A DNA stretch of 64,000 bases, from the NCBI RefSeq assembly GCF_024494645.1, contig NZ_JANHDJ010000001.1, positions 806,001-870,000 on the forward strand, given 5' to 3'. This document shows, piece by piece, positions 54,429 through 63,279 of the stretch. Numbering within the stretch: the stretch's first letter is position 1; each line of letters begins with the position of its first letter. The DNA comes from Halohasta litorea (GTDB lineage Archaea; Halobacteriota; Halobacteria; Halobacteriales; Haloferacaceae). The position numbers were made by a program, and so were the translations under genes. Below the pieces are notes generated by a model, which saw only the letters and a list, made by a program, of their open reading frames with translations, was not told where the DNA came from and made no database searches.

Positions 54429-55653
54429 CGCCGAGTACGATTCCATGGCCGACTACAACCACATCACCGACGACATCGAGGCAGTCGTCGAAGACACCGA
54501 TCTGCCCCGCCGACTCAAAGACCGGGTCTACGACACCATCGAAGCCCGTGAGGGCGTAACGACCGAGCAGGCCGACGAGATCGCCCGTGCGGTCGAATCG
54601 CAGTACGTCGACACCCGTGTTGACCCCCTCGAACCCGTCGGGACGGTTTCGGCCCAGTCGATCGGCGAACCCGGAACGCAGATGACGATGAACACGTTCC
54701 ACTACGCGGGGGTCGCCGAGATCGACGTGACTCAGGGCCTGCCCCGGCTAATCGAGCTGGTGGATGCTCGAAAAACGCCGGATACGCCGATGATGACGGT
54801 GTATCTCGAAGACGAGTACGCCGAGGACCGCGAGAAGGCCCACGAGGTCGTCTGGGCGCTCGAAGCGACGAAGATCCTCGCGCTCGGTGATGTCTCGACG
54901 AACGTGGCCGATATGCTCGTCCGGATCGATCTCAACGAGGAGACGCTCCTCGAACGCTGGCCGACGGTCGACGACGCCAACCTCGTTGCCCAGGAGATCG
55001 CCGAAACCATCGAGGACAACCTCGGTGTCTCGACCCGCCAGCAGGGGATGGCTATCGAGTTCGGCCCCAACGAGCCGAGCTACCGGGAGCTGCTCCAGCT
55101 GGTCGAGCGCCTCCGCGAGATCGTCTTCAAGGGGATCGAGGACATCTCCCGCGTCGTCATTCGGAAAGAAGAGACCGACGACGGCGAGGAGTTCGTCCTC
55201 TACACCGAGGGGTCGGCCTTCGGCGACGTGCTCACCATCGAGGGCGTCGACGCCAGCCGCTCGACCTGTAACAACATCCACGAGATCCGCGAGGAACTCG
55301 GGATCGAGGCCGCCCGCGAGGCGATCATCAACGAGACGAGCGACACGCTCCGCGAACAGGGGCTCGACGACGTGAACATCCGCCACCTGATGCTCGTGGC
55401 GGATATCATGACCAACGAAGGAACCATCGAGTCGATCGGTCGACACGGGATTTCCGGCTCGAAGGACTCGGTGCTCGCGCGGGCTGCCTTCGAGGTGACG
55501 GTCAACCACCTCCTGGACGCCGCGATCCACGGCCAGAGCGACGACCTCGATGGCATCATCGAGAACGTCATCGCCGGGAAACCGATCGCACTCGGGACCG
55601 GCGACGTGAAGCTCCGCATGGGCTCGATCGACGCCAACCCGGCTGACGACTAA
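54421..55653 (+). CDS. rpoA2: RNA polymerase subunit A''
   Basis: A 410-residue C-terminal part of the largest subunit (Rpo1C). The trigger-loop and bridge-proximal region [25 protein letters not shown] is conserved, and the C-terminal [23 protein letters not shown] follows. The ATG at 54421 overlaps rpoA' by 8 bp and is preferred over the longer frame. NusA begins 2 bp after its stop. Confidence 0.97.
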   Translation: MTDAEYDSMADYNHITDDIEAVVEDTDLPRRLKDRVYDTIEAREGVTTEQADEIARAVESQYVDTRVDPLEPVGTVSAQSIGEPGTQMTMNTFHYAGVAEIDVTQGLPRLIELVDARKTPDTPMMTVYLEDEYAEDREKAHEVVWALEATKILALGDVSTNVADMLVRIDLNEETLLERWPTVDDANLVAQEIAETIEDNLGVSTRQQGMAIEFGPNEPSYRELLQLVERLREIVFKGIEDISRVVIRKEETDDGEEFVLYTEGSAFGDVLTIEGVDASRSTCNNIHEIREELGIEAAREAIINETSDTLREQGLDDVNIRHLMLVADIMTNEGTIESIGRHGISGSKDSVLARAAFEVTVNHLLDAAIHGQSDDLDGIIENVIAGKPIALGTGDVKLRMGSIDANPADD

Positions 55654-55654
55654 T

Positions 55655-56074
55655 ATGAAAGTCACGCTCTCCGACGAGGCACGGCGGTATATCGGGCTGT
55701 TCGATGAGGAGACCGGCGTCAGCCCGACGGACTGTCTCGTCGAGAGCGATCGGATCGTCTTTCTGATCCCCGCGGGAGAGATGGCCGACGCCATCGGTCC
55801 CGACGGGCGGACCGTCCGCCGCGTCGAGAAAAAGATCGGTCGCACGGTCGACCTCGTCGAGGACGCCGAGACGCCCGAAGCGTTCGTCGAGAACGCCCTC
55901 GCGCCTGCGGTCGTCCGCGGGGTGACGATCTCCGAACAGGGCGACACTGTCGCCTACGTCGAGGTCGTCGAAGCCGACCGCGGCGTCGCCATCGGCGCGG
56001 ACGGCCAACATATCGACACCGCCCGGCGGCTGGCGCGCCGACAGCACGATATCGACGACATCCAGCTGACTTAA
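55655..56074 (+). CDS. nusA: NusA-like transcription termination factor
   Basis: A 139-residue archaeal NusA-like protein, made of two KH domains without the N-terminal and S1 domains of bacterial NusA. Signature [23 protein letters not shown] and the second ADGQHIDTARRLARRQ are KH GxxG-type loops. It binds RNA and is encoded between rpoA'' and rpsL in most haloarchaea. Confidence 0.93.
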   Translation: MKVTLSDEARRYIGLFDEETGVSPTDCLVESDRIVFLIPAGEMADAIGPDGRTVRRVEKKIGRTVDLVEDAETPEAFVENALAPAVVRGVTISEQGDTVAYVEVVEADRGVAIGADGQHIDTARRLARRQHDIDDIQLT

Positions 56075-56250
56075 AAACACGGCCGTCGCTGACCGTTGTT
56101 ATCGGCGACGGTCGACTCGTTGTAAGCGGCTCTCGATGCGTTTCGTGGCCTGCGAGTCGTTCTCTGGTCGTTGTGTGAAACAGTCTCAGATTCGATTAGC
56201 GACCCCTAAGAAGCGATCTCAGCCCGTTTCGACAGGCCGAAAGAGGGACG

Positions 56251-56258
56251 CTTAAGTA
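56251..56258 (+). promoter_or_regulatory. TATA-like box of the rpsL-rpsG operon
   Basis: CTTAAGTA lies 25-32 nt before the rpsL ATG, the standard distance for a leaderless transcript. It separates ribosomal-protein expression from the rpo genes. Confidence 0.5.
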
Positions 56259-56282
56259 GCCGTATCCGAAAGGGAGTGCTAC

Positions 56283-56711
56283 ATGGCTAACGGCAAATAT
56301 GCCGCCCGGAAGCTCAAGCAGGACCGGCAGAAGCGACGCTGGTCCGACTCCGAGTACGCTCGACGAGAGCGCGGGCTCAAAAAGAAGTCCGACCCGCTCG
56401 AAGGCGCGCCGCAGGGCCGCGGCATCGTCCTCGAAAAGGTCGGCATCGAAGCAAAGCAGCCGAACTCCGCGATCCGAAAATGCGTTCGTGTTCAGCTGAT
56501 CAAGAACGGCAAACAGGTCACCGCCTTCTGTCCCGGTGACGGTGCGATTTCCTTCATCGACGAACACGACGAGGTCACGATCGCCGGGATCGGTGGCGCG
56601 AAGGGTCGCGCAATGGGCGACCTTTCGGGTGTCAACTACAAAGTCGAGAAGGTAAACGGCGTCTCGATGATCGAACTCGTTCGCGGCAACGCCGAGAAAC
56701 CGGTGCGATAA
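56283..56711 (+). CDS. rpsL: Ribosomal protein S12 (uS12)
   Basis: A 142-residue archaeal S12, with [19 protein letters not shown] and the conserved [20 protein letters not shown]. It sits at the decoding centre of the small subunit. The stop overlaps the rpsG ATG (TAATG). Confidence 0.97.
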   Translation: MANGKYAARKLKQDRQKRRWSDSEYARRERGLKKKSDPLEGAPQGRGIVLEKVGIEAKQPNSAIRKCVRVQLIKNGKQVTAFCPGDGAISFIDEHDEVTIAGIGGAKGRAMGDLSGVNYKVEKVNGVSMIELVRGNAEKPVR

Positions 56712-57388
56712 TGTCCGAGAGCGAACCTGACGCCCCCGAAGATGCGGACGAAGTCGACGAGGATGTCGAGGCCGAGGCAGCCGAAGCCGACGCCGAAGCA
56801 GCCGATGCCGAAGCAAGCGACGACGGAGTCGAGAGCGCACTGCTGTTCGGCGTCTGGGAGGTCGGCGAGATCGAGTACGACGACCCCTCGACCAAGCGCT
56901 ACCTCAACGTCACGCCGATCGCCCACACGATGGGTCGACACGCCTCGAAACAGTTCGAGAAAAGCGAGATCTCGATCGTCGAGCGGCTCATCAACCGCCT
57001 GATGCAGACCGAGGAGAACACCGGCAAGAAGCAGCGCGCGACCAACATCGTTCGCGACGCCTTCGAGCAGGTCCACGAGCGGACCGACGAGAATCCCATC
57101 CAGGTGCTCGTCACCGCCGTCGAGAACGCCGCCCCGCGCGAGGAGACCGTCCGCCTCAAATACGGTGGCATCTCGGTTCCGAAGGCCGTCGACGTCGCCC
57201 CACAGCGACGAGTCGACGAGGCGCTGAAGTTCCTCGCCGAGGGGACCAAAAACGCGAGCTACAAATCGTCGACGAGTGCTGCCGAGGCGCTCGCCCAGCA
57301 GCTCACCGGCGCGGCCGACTACGACGTCGGCACCTACGCGATCAACCAGAAGGAAGAACGCGAACGCGTCGCCGCCGCAGCCCGCTAA
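56711..57388 (+). CDS. rpsG: Ribosomal protein S7 (uS7)
   Basis: A 225-residue S7. The first 35 residues are an acidic halophilic extension; the core includes NRLMQTEENTGKKQRATNIV and PRREV-like PREETVRLKYGGISVPKAVDV. The usual haloarchaeal next gene, elongation factor 2, is not here; urtE lies convergent beyond. Confidence 0.97.
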   Translation: MSESEPDAPEDADEVDEDVEAEAAEADAEAADAEASDDGVESALLFGVWEVGEIEYDDPSTKRYLNVTPIAHTMGRHASKQFEKSEISIVERLINRLMQTEENTGKKQRATNIVRDAFEQVHERTDENPIQVLVTAVENAAPREETVRLKYGGISVPKAVDVAPQRRVDEALKFLAEGTKNASYKSSTSAAEALAQQLTGAADYDVGTYAINQKEERERVAAAAR

Positions 57389-57400
57389 TCCAGGAGCCGA

Positions 57401-57414
57401 CTTTTCGTTTTATA
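57401..57414 (+). terminator. T-rich terminator after rpsG
   Basis: CTTTTCGTTTTATA starts 12 nt after the rpsG stop, a typical archaeal oligo-T terminator. In the opposite direction, A-runs near 57485-57490 would give a T-tract just beyond urtE, so the convergent genes appear separately terminated. Confidence 0.45.
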
Positions 57415-57509
57415 AGCGTGTGAGCGACAGCTATCGTTTTTAAATTGCTCAGTCGACGGATAGCATCCGCTGTCGGTCGTTATTTAAAAAGGAACACGGT
57501 GTGGGATGC

Positions 57510-58208
57510 TCAGACGACGAGGTACTCTTCGAGCTGGTCGCGGTCGGCCAGCGCCTCGCCGTTGAGTTCGTCGACCATCCGGCCGTGGTCCATCGCATAA
57601 CAGCGGTCGGCCAGTCCCTGTATGACGGACAAGTTCTGCTCGACGAAGAGGATCGTCGTTCCCAACTCCTCGTTGATCCGTGTGAGGTCCTCGGTGATCG
57701 ACTGGACGATCGACGGCTGAACGCCCTCGGAGGGTTCGTCGACGAGCAGGAGGTCGGGATTGCCGACCAGCGCCCGCCCGATGGCGAGCATCTGCTGTTG
57801 GCCGCCGCTCATCGTCCCGGCGTCCTGATCGGCGCGTTCCTCCAGGATCGGGAAGTACTCGTAGACGCGATCGTAGAGCGTCTCCTCGCCCGCACCGATG
57901 TTTTCGCCGATCAGGAGGTTCTGCTCGACGCTGAGGCCGGGGAACACGTCACGGCCCTGCGGGACGTAGCCGATCCCCGACCGGGCGTGGACGTCCGCTG
58001 ACTCGGCGGTGACATCTTCGCCGTTGAACTGGACGGCTCCGGCTTCGGGTTTGAGCAGCCCCATCACCGATTTCAACAGTGTCGTCTTGCCGACGCCGTT
58101 GCGGCCGACGACACCGACGATTTCACCGTCTTCGACGGTGCAGTCGACGTCCCGGAGAATCGGGGTGCCGTCGTAGCCCGCCGAGAGGTTCGAGACGGTC
58201 AGGCTCAT
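57510..58208 (-). CDS. urtE: Urea/branched-chain-type ABC ATPase, UrtE-like
   Basis: A 232-residue LivF-class ATPase. Walker A GRNGVGKTT, signature MSGGQQQMLAIGRA, Walker B LLLVDEPSEGVQPS. The segment HARSGIGYVPQGRDVFPGLS closely follows UrtE, the urea-transporter ATPase, rather than LivF in general. It ends a leftward operon urtABCDE, overlapping urtD by 4 bp. Confidence 0.88.
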   Translation of the reverse strand: MSLTVSNLSAGYDGTPILRDVDCTVEDGEIVGVVGRNGVGKTTLLKSVMGLLKPEAGAVQFNGEDVTAESADVHARSGIGYVPQGRDVFPGLSVEQNLLIGENIGAGEETLYDRVYEYFPILEERADQDAGTMSGGQQQMLAIGRALVGNPDLLLVDEPSEGVQPSIVQSITEDLTRINEELGTTILFVEQNLSVIQGLADRCYAMDHGRMVDELNGEALADRDQLEEYLVV

Positions 58209-58975
58209 GCGTTCTCACCCAGGTAGATCCGGCGGACGGCCTCGTCGGCCTCGATCTCCTCGATCGGTCCCTGCCGGAAGATCTCGCCCTGATTGAGGAC
58301 GGTGACCTGATCGGAGATCCGGCGGACGAACTCCATGTCGTGTTCGACGACGAGGAACGTCATCCCGTCGTCGTGCAGCGAGCGGATCAGCTCGGCGACG
58401 TCGGCGGTCTCGTCGACCGACATCCCGGCGACGGGTTCGTCCAGCAGCATGAGCGTCGGATCGAGCGTGACCGCCATCCCGATTTCGAGCCGCTGTTTCT
58501 CGCCGTGGGAGAGTTCGCTGGCCCGAACGTCGGCCTTCTCGGTCAGGTCGATCCGTTCGAGGGTCTCGGCCAATACGGTCTCGGTATCGCGGTCCGTTCG
58601 CTGCAGCGGGACCTGGAGGTTCTCCTCGACGGTGAGGTTCTCGTAGACGTGCGGCGACTGGAACTTGACGCTGAGGCCGGTGTCGATCCGGTTGTGCGTC
58701 TCCATGCCGGTCAGATCCTCGCCGTCGAAGTAGATATCGCCCTCGCTCGGCGAGAGCTGGCCGGTGATCAGCTCCAGGAGCGTCGACTTGCCCGCCCCGT
58801 TGGGGCCGATGAGACACCGGATCTCCCCCTCGGTGACCGAGAAGTCGACGCTGTCGACGGCGGTGAGGCCGCCGAAGTTCTTCGTGAGTGCTTTGGTTGC
58901 CAGCAAGGTTTCGGTGTTGCCACCGGTTGCGGCAACGGCAGGTTTCTGTCTGACGTTGATGTCCTGGGTGCTCAT
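58205..58975 (-). CDS. urtD: Urea/branched-chain-type ABC ATPase, UrtD-like
   Basis: A 256-residue LivG-class ATPase starting at ATG 58975. Walker A GPNGAGKST, signature LSHGEKQRLEIG, Walker B LMLLDEPVAGMS. The Q-loop region VKFQSPHVYENLTVEENL resembles the UrtD pattern KFQTPxVxxNLTVxENL. Overlaps urtC by 4 bp and urtE by 4 bp, so translation is coupled. Confidence 0.88.
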   Translation of the reverse strand: MSTQDINVRQKPAVAATGGNTETLLATKALTKNFGGLTAVDSVDFSVTEGEIRCLIGPNGAGKSTLLELITGQLSPSEGDIYFDGEDLTGMETHNRIDTGLSVKFQSPHVYENLTVEENLQVPLQRTDRDTETVLAETLERIDLTEKADVRASELSHGEKQRLEIGMAVTLDPTLMLLDEPVAGMSVDETADVAELIRSLHDDGMTFLVVEHDMEFVRRISDQVTVLNQGEIFRQGPIEEIEADEAVRRIYLGENA

Positions 58976-60093
58976 TCGATTGCCTCCTCTGGTGTGTTGG
59001 TCGACTGTCCGCGTTCGGTTCGGCGGTCGCGCAGTCGGGCGATCAGGTCGTCGGCCGTCGGGACGACCCCGGCAGGCATGAAGAGGATCACGCCCAACAG
59101 GAGCCCGCCGACGATGACGAGGGCCCACTCGGAGCCGATGGGACCGATCCCGCTGGAGAGTTCGGTTCGCATCCGCTCGATGAGCACCGTCGCACCGAGC
59201 GCCCCGACCAGCGACTCGCGGCCGCCGACGCTGACCCAGACGACCGGCAGCGCCGCGAAGGCGATGCCGAAGACGGTTGGATCGATGTAGTTGCCCCAAC
59301 TGCCGTAGAAGACGCCGCCGACGGCGGCCAGCGCGCCGCCGATGGTGAAGACGACGAGTTTGACGAACGGCACGTCGTAGCCGAACGTCCTCGTTCGGGC
59401 CTCGTCCTCGCGGATCGCAACCATCGTCAACCCGAAGCTGCTGTTGACGAGGACGCGCAGACCGAGGTAGGTGACCACGAGTGCGGCGAGCAGGGCGTAG
59501 TAGAGCGCCGCCCGTTCGAGCACGAAGCCGCTTTGGCCGATGCCGAGGGTGAGACTCGGGATATCCATCCCGTTGAAGCCGCCGAGTTGGGCCACGCCGA
59601 CGGCCCACTCACTGCCAGCAGTCTGGGCCATGAACGTGTTCAACACGAGGGCGATGACCAGCGTCATGATCGTGACGTAGGTGTCCCGTACCCCGCCGTA
59701 GAACATGAAGTAGCCCACGATGGCCGCGGCGACGGTGCCGACGAGGATGGCCCCGACGAGGGCAGCCATGATCTCGGTCGCCGAGCTGAAGTTGAGGCCG
59801 ATGATCCCGAAGGTGTAGGCCGCGACGCCAAAGAAGGCCACCTGACCGAAACTCAGAATCCCGGCGTACCCCCAGATGAAACTGAGGCTCAACGCGAGGA
59901 ACGCGAGCGCGAAGTAGCGGGAGGTCTGGATGACGGTGTAGACCCCGACCAACTGTGGGTACAGGGCGAGGCCAGCGATCACGACCGCGAAGACGGCCCA
60001 AAACGGCAGAGAGTTGCCGTAGGTGTTGGGCCCTTCGAGCCGACCGCGGAGCCGGTCGAGCACCGATGCCTCGGCGTCGACGGACTCGCTCAT
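58972..60093 (-). CDS. urtC: Urea/branched-chain-type ABC permease, UrtC/LivM-like
   Basis: A 373-residue permease with about ten hydrophobic segments. WGYAGILSFGQVAFFGVAAY and the C-terminal AVGGVFYGSWGNYIDPT motifs are those of LivM/UrtC. The ATG at 60093 is chosen over a long open frame that runs into urtB. Four-base overlaps on both sides. Confidence 0.88.
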   Translation of the reverse strand: MSESVDAEASVLDRLRGRLEGPNTYGNSLPFWAVFAVVIAGLALYPQLVGVYTVIQTSRYFALAFLALSLSFIWGYAGILSFGQVAFFGVAAYTFGIIGLNFSSATEIMAALVGAILVGTVAAAIVGYFMFYGGVRDTYVTIMTLVIALVLNTFMAQTAGSEWAVGVAQLGGFNGMDIPSLTLGIGQSGFVLERAALYYALLAALVVTYLGLRVLVNSSFGLTMVAIREDEARTRTFGYDVPFVKLVVFTIGGALAAVGGVFYGSWGNYIDPTVFGIAFAALPVVWVSVGGRESLVGALGATVLIERMRTELSSGIGPIGSEWALVIVGGLLLGVILFMPAGVVPTADDLIARLRDRRTERGQSTNTPEEAIE

Positions 60094-61013
60094 TGCTCGG
60101 CCCTCCGGCGTTGCTGCCAGTCTTTGACGTAGCCGGTGATCCCATCCGGCAGGAGCCGCAGCGCGACGATCGCCACGAGCAACAGCAGCATCTGTCCGAT
60201 GAACGTCCCGAAGAAGAAGCTCCCCGTGGCGTTGAACACGCTGAGGACGGCCGACGCCGACAGCGTGCCGATGATGACAGAGGGACCGCCGACGACGACC
60301 GCGACGAACGCCTCGACGAGGAATGTACTTCCGCGGTTCGGGGTGATCGATCCCAGCGCGGGGGCGTACAGCGCGCCGGTCAGCCCCGCCAGCGCGGAGC
60401 CGATGGCGAACGTCGAGACGTACATCCGGTCGGTATCGACGCCCATCGCGCGGGCGGTCTCGGGGTCCTTGATCGTCGCCCGTGCCTTGACGCCGAACTC
60501 GGTGCGGGTAAACAGGACGTAGAGGCCGCCGAGGACGGCGACGGCGACGATCGGCAGGAAGATGCTCCGGTAGATCGAGGAGCTGAACGGTCCGTAGCTC
60601 ACGCTGCCCATGGGGGTCGAGATGCTGTCGAGACTCGACCCGAAGACGATCAACAGCAGCTGGGAGATGACCAGTGCCAGCCCCCACGTTGCGACCATCG
60701 AATCCAAGAGCCGGTCATAGAGATGGCGGACGACCGTTCGCTCGACGATGACGCCGAAGATCGTCGTGACGACGACGCCAGCGACCATCGCCAGCGGTAG
60801 CGGGACGCCCGCGTGGTAGGTGAGGGCGGTGCCGTAGACGCCGATCAGGATGAACTCGCCGTGGGCGAGGTTGATGACGCCCATCATCCCGAAGATGATC
60901 GCCAGTCCGACGGTCGCCAGGATGATGAAACCGAAGCTGTTGAGGAACTGGAACAACAGCGCTCCGAGGCTGGGGGCCGATAGCTGCAGCGGCGTCGCTG
61001 CCACCTCAATCAC
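60090..61013 (-). CDS. urtB: Urea/branched-chain-type ABC permease, UrtB/LivH-like
   Basis: A 307-residue permease of the LivH/UrtB type, with IFGMMGVINLAHGEFILIGVY at the N-terminal region and GLTGALYAPALGSITPNRGS later. Unlike bacterial UrtB it lacks a long N-terminal extracytoplasmic domain. 55 bp separate it from urtA. Confidence 0.88.
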   Translation of the reverse strand: MIEVAATPLQLSAPSLGALLFQFLNSFGFIILATVGLAIIFGMMGVINLAHGEFILIGVYGTALTYHAGVPLPLAMVAGVVVTTIFGVIVERTVVRHLYDRLLDSMVATWGLALVISQLLLIVFGSSLDSISTPMGSVSYGPFSSSIYRSIFLPIVAVAVLGGLYVLFTRTEFGVKARATIKDPETARAMGVDTDRMYVSTFAIGSALAGLTGALYAPALGSITPNRGSTFLVEAFVAVVVGGPSVIIGTLSASAVLSVFNATGSFFFGTFIGQMLLLLVAIVALRLLPDGITGYVKDWQQRRRAEQ

Positions 61014-61068
61014 GGCGCACCGACCTCCGACGGCTTGGTGGTTGTCTGCAGATGCTCATTGGTACACC

Positions 61069-62334
61069 TTAGACGTCGTAGACGTCACTGGGGACGTACT
61101 GGGTGGTCTTGTCTTCCTCACGGAGGTCACAGCCTGCGCCGCCCTCGACCTCCTCGCGGAGGAAACTCGGGCCGATGCGCTCGTTGTTGGTAAAGGAGAT
61201 CTCGTGTTCCTCGTCGGCTTCGGCGACCCGCATCTCGTGTTCCATGTGGTGGGTCGCCCCGTCGAGGGTGAGCTCGCCGGAGGGGGCGCTGACCTCTTGG
61301 CCCTCTTCGAGCACCTCGATGACAGCCTCTTGATCGAAGGTCTCGGCCTCTCTGACGGCCTCGGCCCACAGGTACACCGAGAAGTAGTTGTTCTGGGCTT
61401 CCTGGTTGAGGTAGTTGGCGTCCGGCCACCGGTCGTAGAAGTCCTCGACGAAGTTCTCGCCCTCCCGGAGGTCGCCGAGCTCCTCCATGTAGCTGACGCC
61501 CGCGTAGACGTTGGTCAGCGCCGGCGGGTCGTAGCGGATGTGTTCGTGGCCCTGAGCCATCGCCGTCGACGTGCCGATCGGGATGTCCTCCATCCCGTTT
61601 GTGGCCCGCTGGTCGTAGAAGTTCTCGTGGTTCGCCCCGACCAGCATCGACATGATGAAGTCGGGGTCTTCGTCCTGGATCCGGTTGATGACCGACGAGA
61701 AGTCGGTCTCGTCCAGCGGGATGTATTCCTCGCCGATGATGTTGTAGCCGTTTTCCTGGGCCAACACGTTGACCCAGTCGCCCGACAGCTGGCCGAAGTT
61801 GTAGTCGGCGGCGATGATGTAGATGTCCTCGCCGAACTCGTCGGCGAGGTACGGTGTGACGATCCCGAGCTGCTGGCGGGCGGTCGCACCCACCGGGAAG
61901 ATCGTGTTGTCACAGACGCCGCCCTCGTACTGGGTGGTGTAGAAGTACAGCTGCTCGTTTTCGTTAATAATGGGGCGGATCGCCTCCCGTGTCGCCGAGG
62001 AGTAGCCCGCCCACAGCGCGTCGACCTGATCCTGTAAGATTAGTCGCTCGGTGAGTTCCTGGTAGCGTGAGTTGTCCGACTGTGGGTCGGGGTCGACGAT
62101 CTCGATCTGCTCGCCGAGGAGTCCACCGTTCTCGTTGATCTCTTCGATCGCCAGCCGCGTGGCCTGCCACTTCGAGGTCCCGTTGAGCTGGAAGTTCCCC
62201 GAGCGATCCTCCAGGATACCGACCGTCGGACCGCTACTGCCGCCACCACTACCGGAACAGCCAGCGACCGACATACCGAGTCCGGTCCCAGCCGCAGCCA
62301 GTACCGAGCGGCGAGAGACGCGATCAGAGTTCAT
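61069..62334 (-). CDS. urtA: Urea/short-amide ABC binding lipoprotein, UrtA-like
   Basis: A 421-residue lipoprotein. Tat motif SRRSVLA and lipobox ending AGC. The mature region follows UrtA/AmiC-type amide-binding proteins: WAGYSSATREAIRPI, YTTQYEGGVCDNTIFPVGAT and IGEEYIPLDETDFSSVINRI. This favours urea or a short amide over branched-chain amino acids. It is first in the operon after a 433-bp AT-rich region, with a TATA-like element at 62368-62376. Confidence 0.88.
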   Translation of the reverse strand: MNSDRVSRRSVLAAAGTGLGMSVAGCSGSGGGSSGPTVGILEDRSGNFQLNGTSKWQATRLAIEEINENGGLLGEQIEIVDPDPQSDNSRYQELTERLILQDQVDALWAGYSSATREAIRPIINENEQLYFYTTQYEGGVCDNTIFPVGATARQQLGIVTPYLADEFGEDIYIIAADYNFGQLSGDWVNVLAQENGYNIIGEEYIPLDETDFSSVINRIQDEDPDFIMSMLVGANHENFYDQRATNGMEDIPIGTSTAMAQGHEHIRYDPPALTNVYAGVSYMEELGDLREGENFVEDFYDRWPDANYLNQEAQNNYFSVYLWAEAVREAETFDQEAVIEVLEEGQEVSAPSGELTLDGATHHMEHEMRVAEADEEHEISFTNNERIGPSFLREEVEGGAGCDLREEDKTTQYVPSDVYDV

Positions 62335-62767
62335 TGAAGATCACCAAGAACTTCGACAAAATTGTGTGTATATTCGGCTTGATCAGTTCGTTTTGACATC
62401 GTTTGTCTACTCATGTTCGACAGAACGGTGAAGATGGGAGGTATATAAAAATGTTTTCAGACAATATCTCCTGATAAAATATATTCTACAGGGGAGTAGT
62501 AGGTATTGATATTTCCTTATATATTCGATATATCCGTATTTGATGGGTGTTTCTCCGAATCAGTGTTGACGAACGTTTCTTATTTTCTCGGTTAGCTGAA
62601 TGTTTGTTATCAAAACTGCATTCAATTATATTTAATTAAATGTAATTAGTCGAGCGGAGCGATAGTAGCCGAGGGAGATCGGGAAAAATCGTCGACGGAT
62701 CGCCAGCGCGCGAGGTGTGGTCGCGGTGTCGGTCGACACCGTCGAGATGGGGTCTCTCCGGCGGTTG
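62335..62767. promoter_or_regulatory. AT-rich control region upstream of urtA
   Basis: 433 bp without a gene, containing the lowest GC in the window at about 62440-62660. It has several TATA-like blocks, among them TATATAAAA at 62452-62460 and one about 35-40 nt before urtA. A 24-bp near-palindrome with 11 of 12 pairs spans 62624-62647 around TTTAATTAAA. The last 100 bp before nikR are GC-rich. Probably carries the urt promoter and regulator sites. Confidence 0.5.
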
Positions 62768-63178
62768 CTACTCGTCGACGACGATCACCTTGACCTGCTG
62801 GACGCCGCTGAGCGCCCGCAGTTGGTTTGCAAGGTCGGTGATCTCGCTGCCAGCTCCGGTAACGACCAGCGTTTCCATACAGGAGTCATGCGAGAGGTGG
62901 ATGTGTTGGACTGACGTAATGACGTCGGCCATCTCGTGTTGGATCGTCTGGAGGTCGTCGGCCAGCCCCGCTACGTGGTGGTCGTGGACGACAACGATCG
63001 TGCCGTGAAACGGGCCGTTGCCGCCGGTCTCCCACTCGTAGGTCCCAAAGAAATCCCGCAACGAGTCCCGAACGGCCTCCGAGCGGCTATCGTACTCCCA
63101 GTCGTCGACGATGCCGTCGAGCCGGTCGGTCATCGTCGAGGGGAGCGTGAGACTGATACGGTCGAGGTCGTCGGTCAT
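62768..63178 (-). CDS. nikR: Nickel-responsive regulator NikR
   Basis: A 136-residue ribbon-helix-helix repressor with a C-terminal ACT domain. The DNA-binding strand is DRISLTLP (residues 6-13). Nickel ligands match E. coli NikR: His81, His92, His94 and Cys100 in TIQHEM and QHIHLSHDSC. NikR represses nickel uptake when nickel is sufficient. The start at 63178 is supported by a TATA box 23-30 nt upstream. Divergent from the nickel transporter nikM. Confidence 0.95.
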   Translation of the reverse strand: MTDDLDRISLTLPSTMTDRLDGIVDDWEYDSRSEAVRDSLRDFFGTYEWETGGNGPFHGTIVVVHDHHVAGLADDLQTIQHEMADVITSVQHIHLSHDSCMETLVVTGAGSEITDLANQLRALSGVQQVKVIVVDE

Positions 63179-63200
63179 ACGTCCACCTATTTTCAAGAGA

Positions 63201-63208
63201 CATATATG
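63201..63208 (-). promoter_or_regulatory. TATA-like box of nikR
   Basis: The self-complementary CATATATG lies 23-30 nt upstream of the nikR ATG at 63178, implying a leaderless nikR transcript. Confidence 0.5.
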
Positions 63209-63224
63209 AATGGTTGCTTCGATC

Positions 63225-63256
63225 CAATAATACTGCACGATACCAAAGTATTATTG
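63225..63256. promoter_or_regulatory. Probable NikR operator (perfect inverted repeat)
   Basis: CAATAATACT at 63225-63234 and AGTATTATTG at 63247-63256 form a perfect 10-bp inverted repeat with a 12-bp spacer, half-site centres 22 bp apart (two helical turns). It lies in the only shared space of nikR and nikM, 24 nt before the nikM ATG, overlapping its promoter region. The geometry suits a NikR tetramer, though the half-sites differ from the E. coli GTATGA-N16-TCATAC form. Confidence 0.65.
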
Positions 63257-63279
63257 CAGGGACGGATGATACGGCAGAT

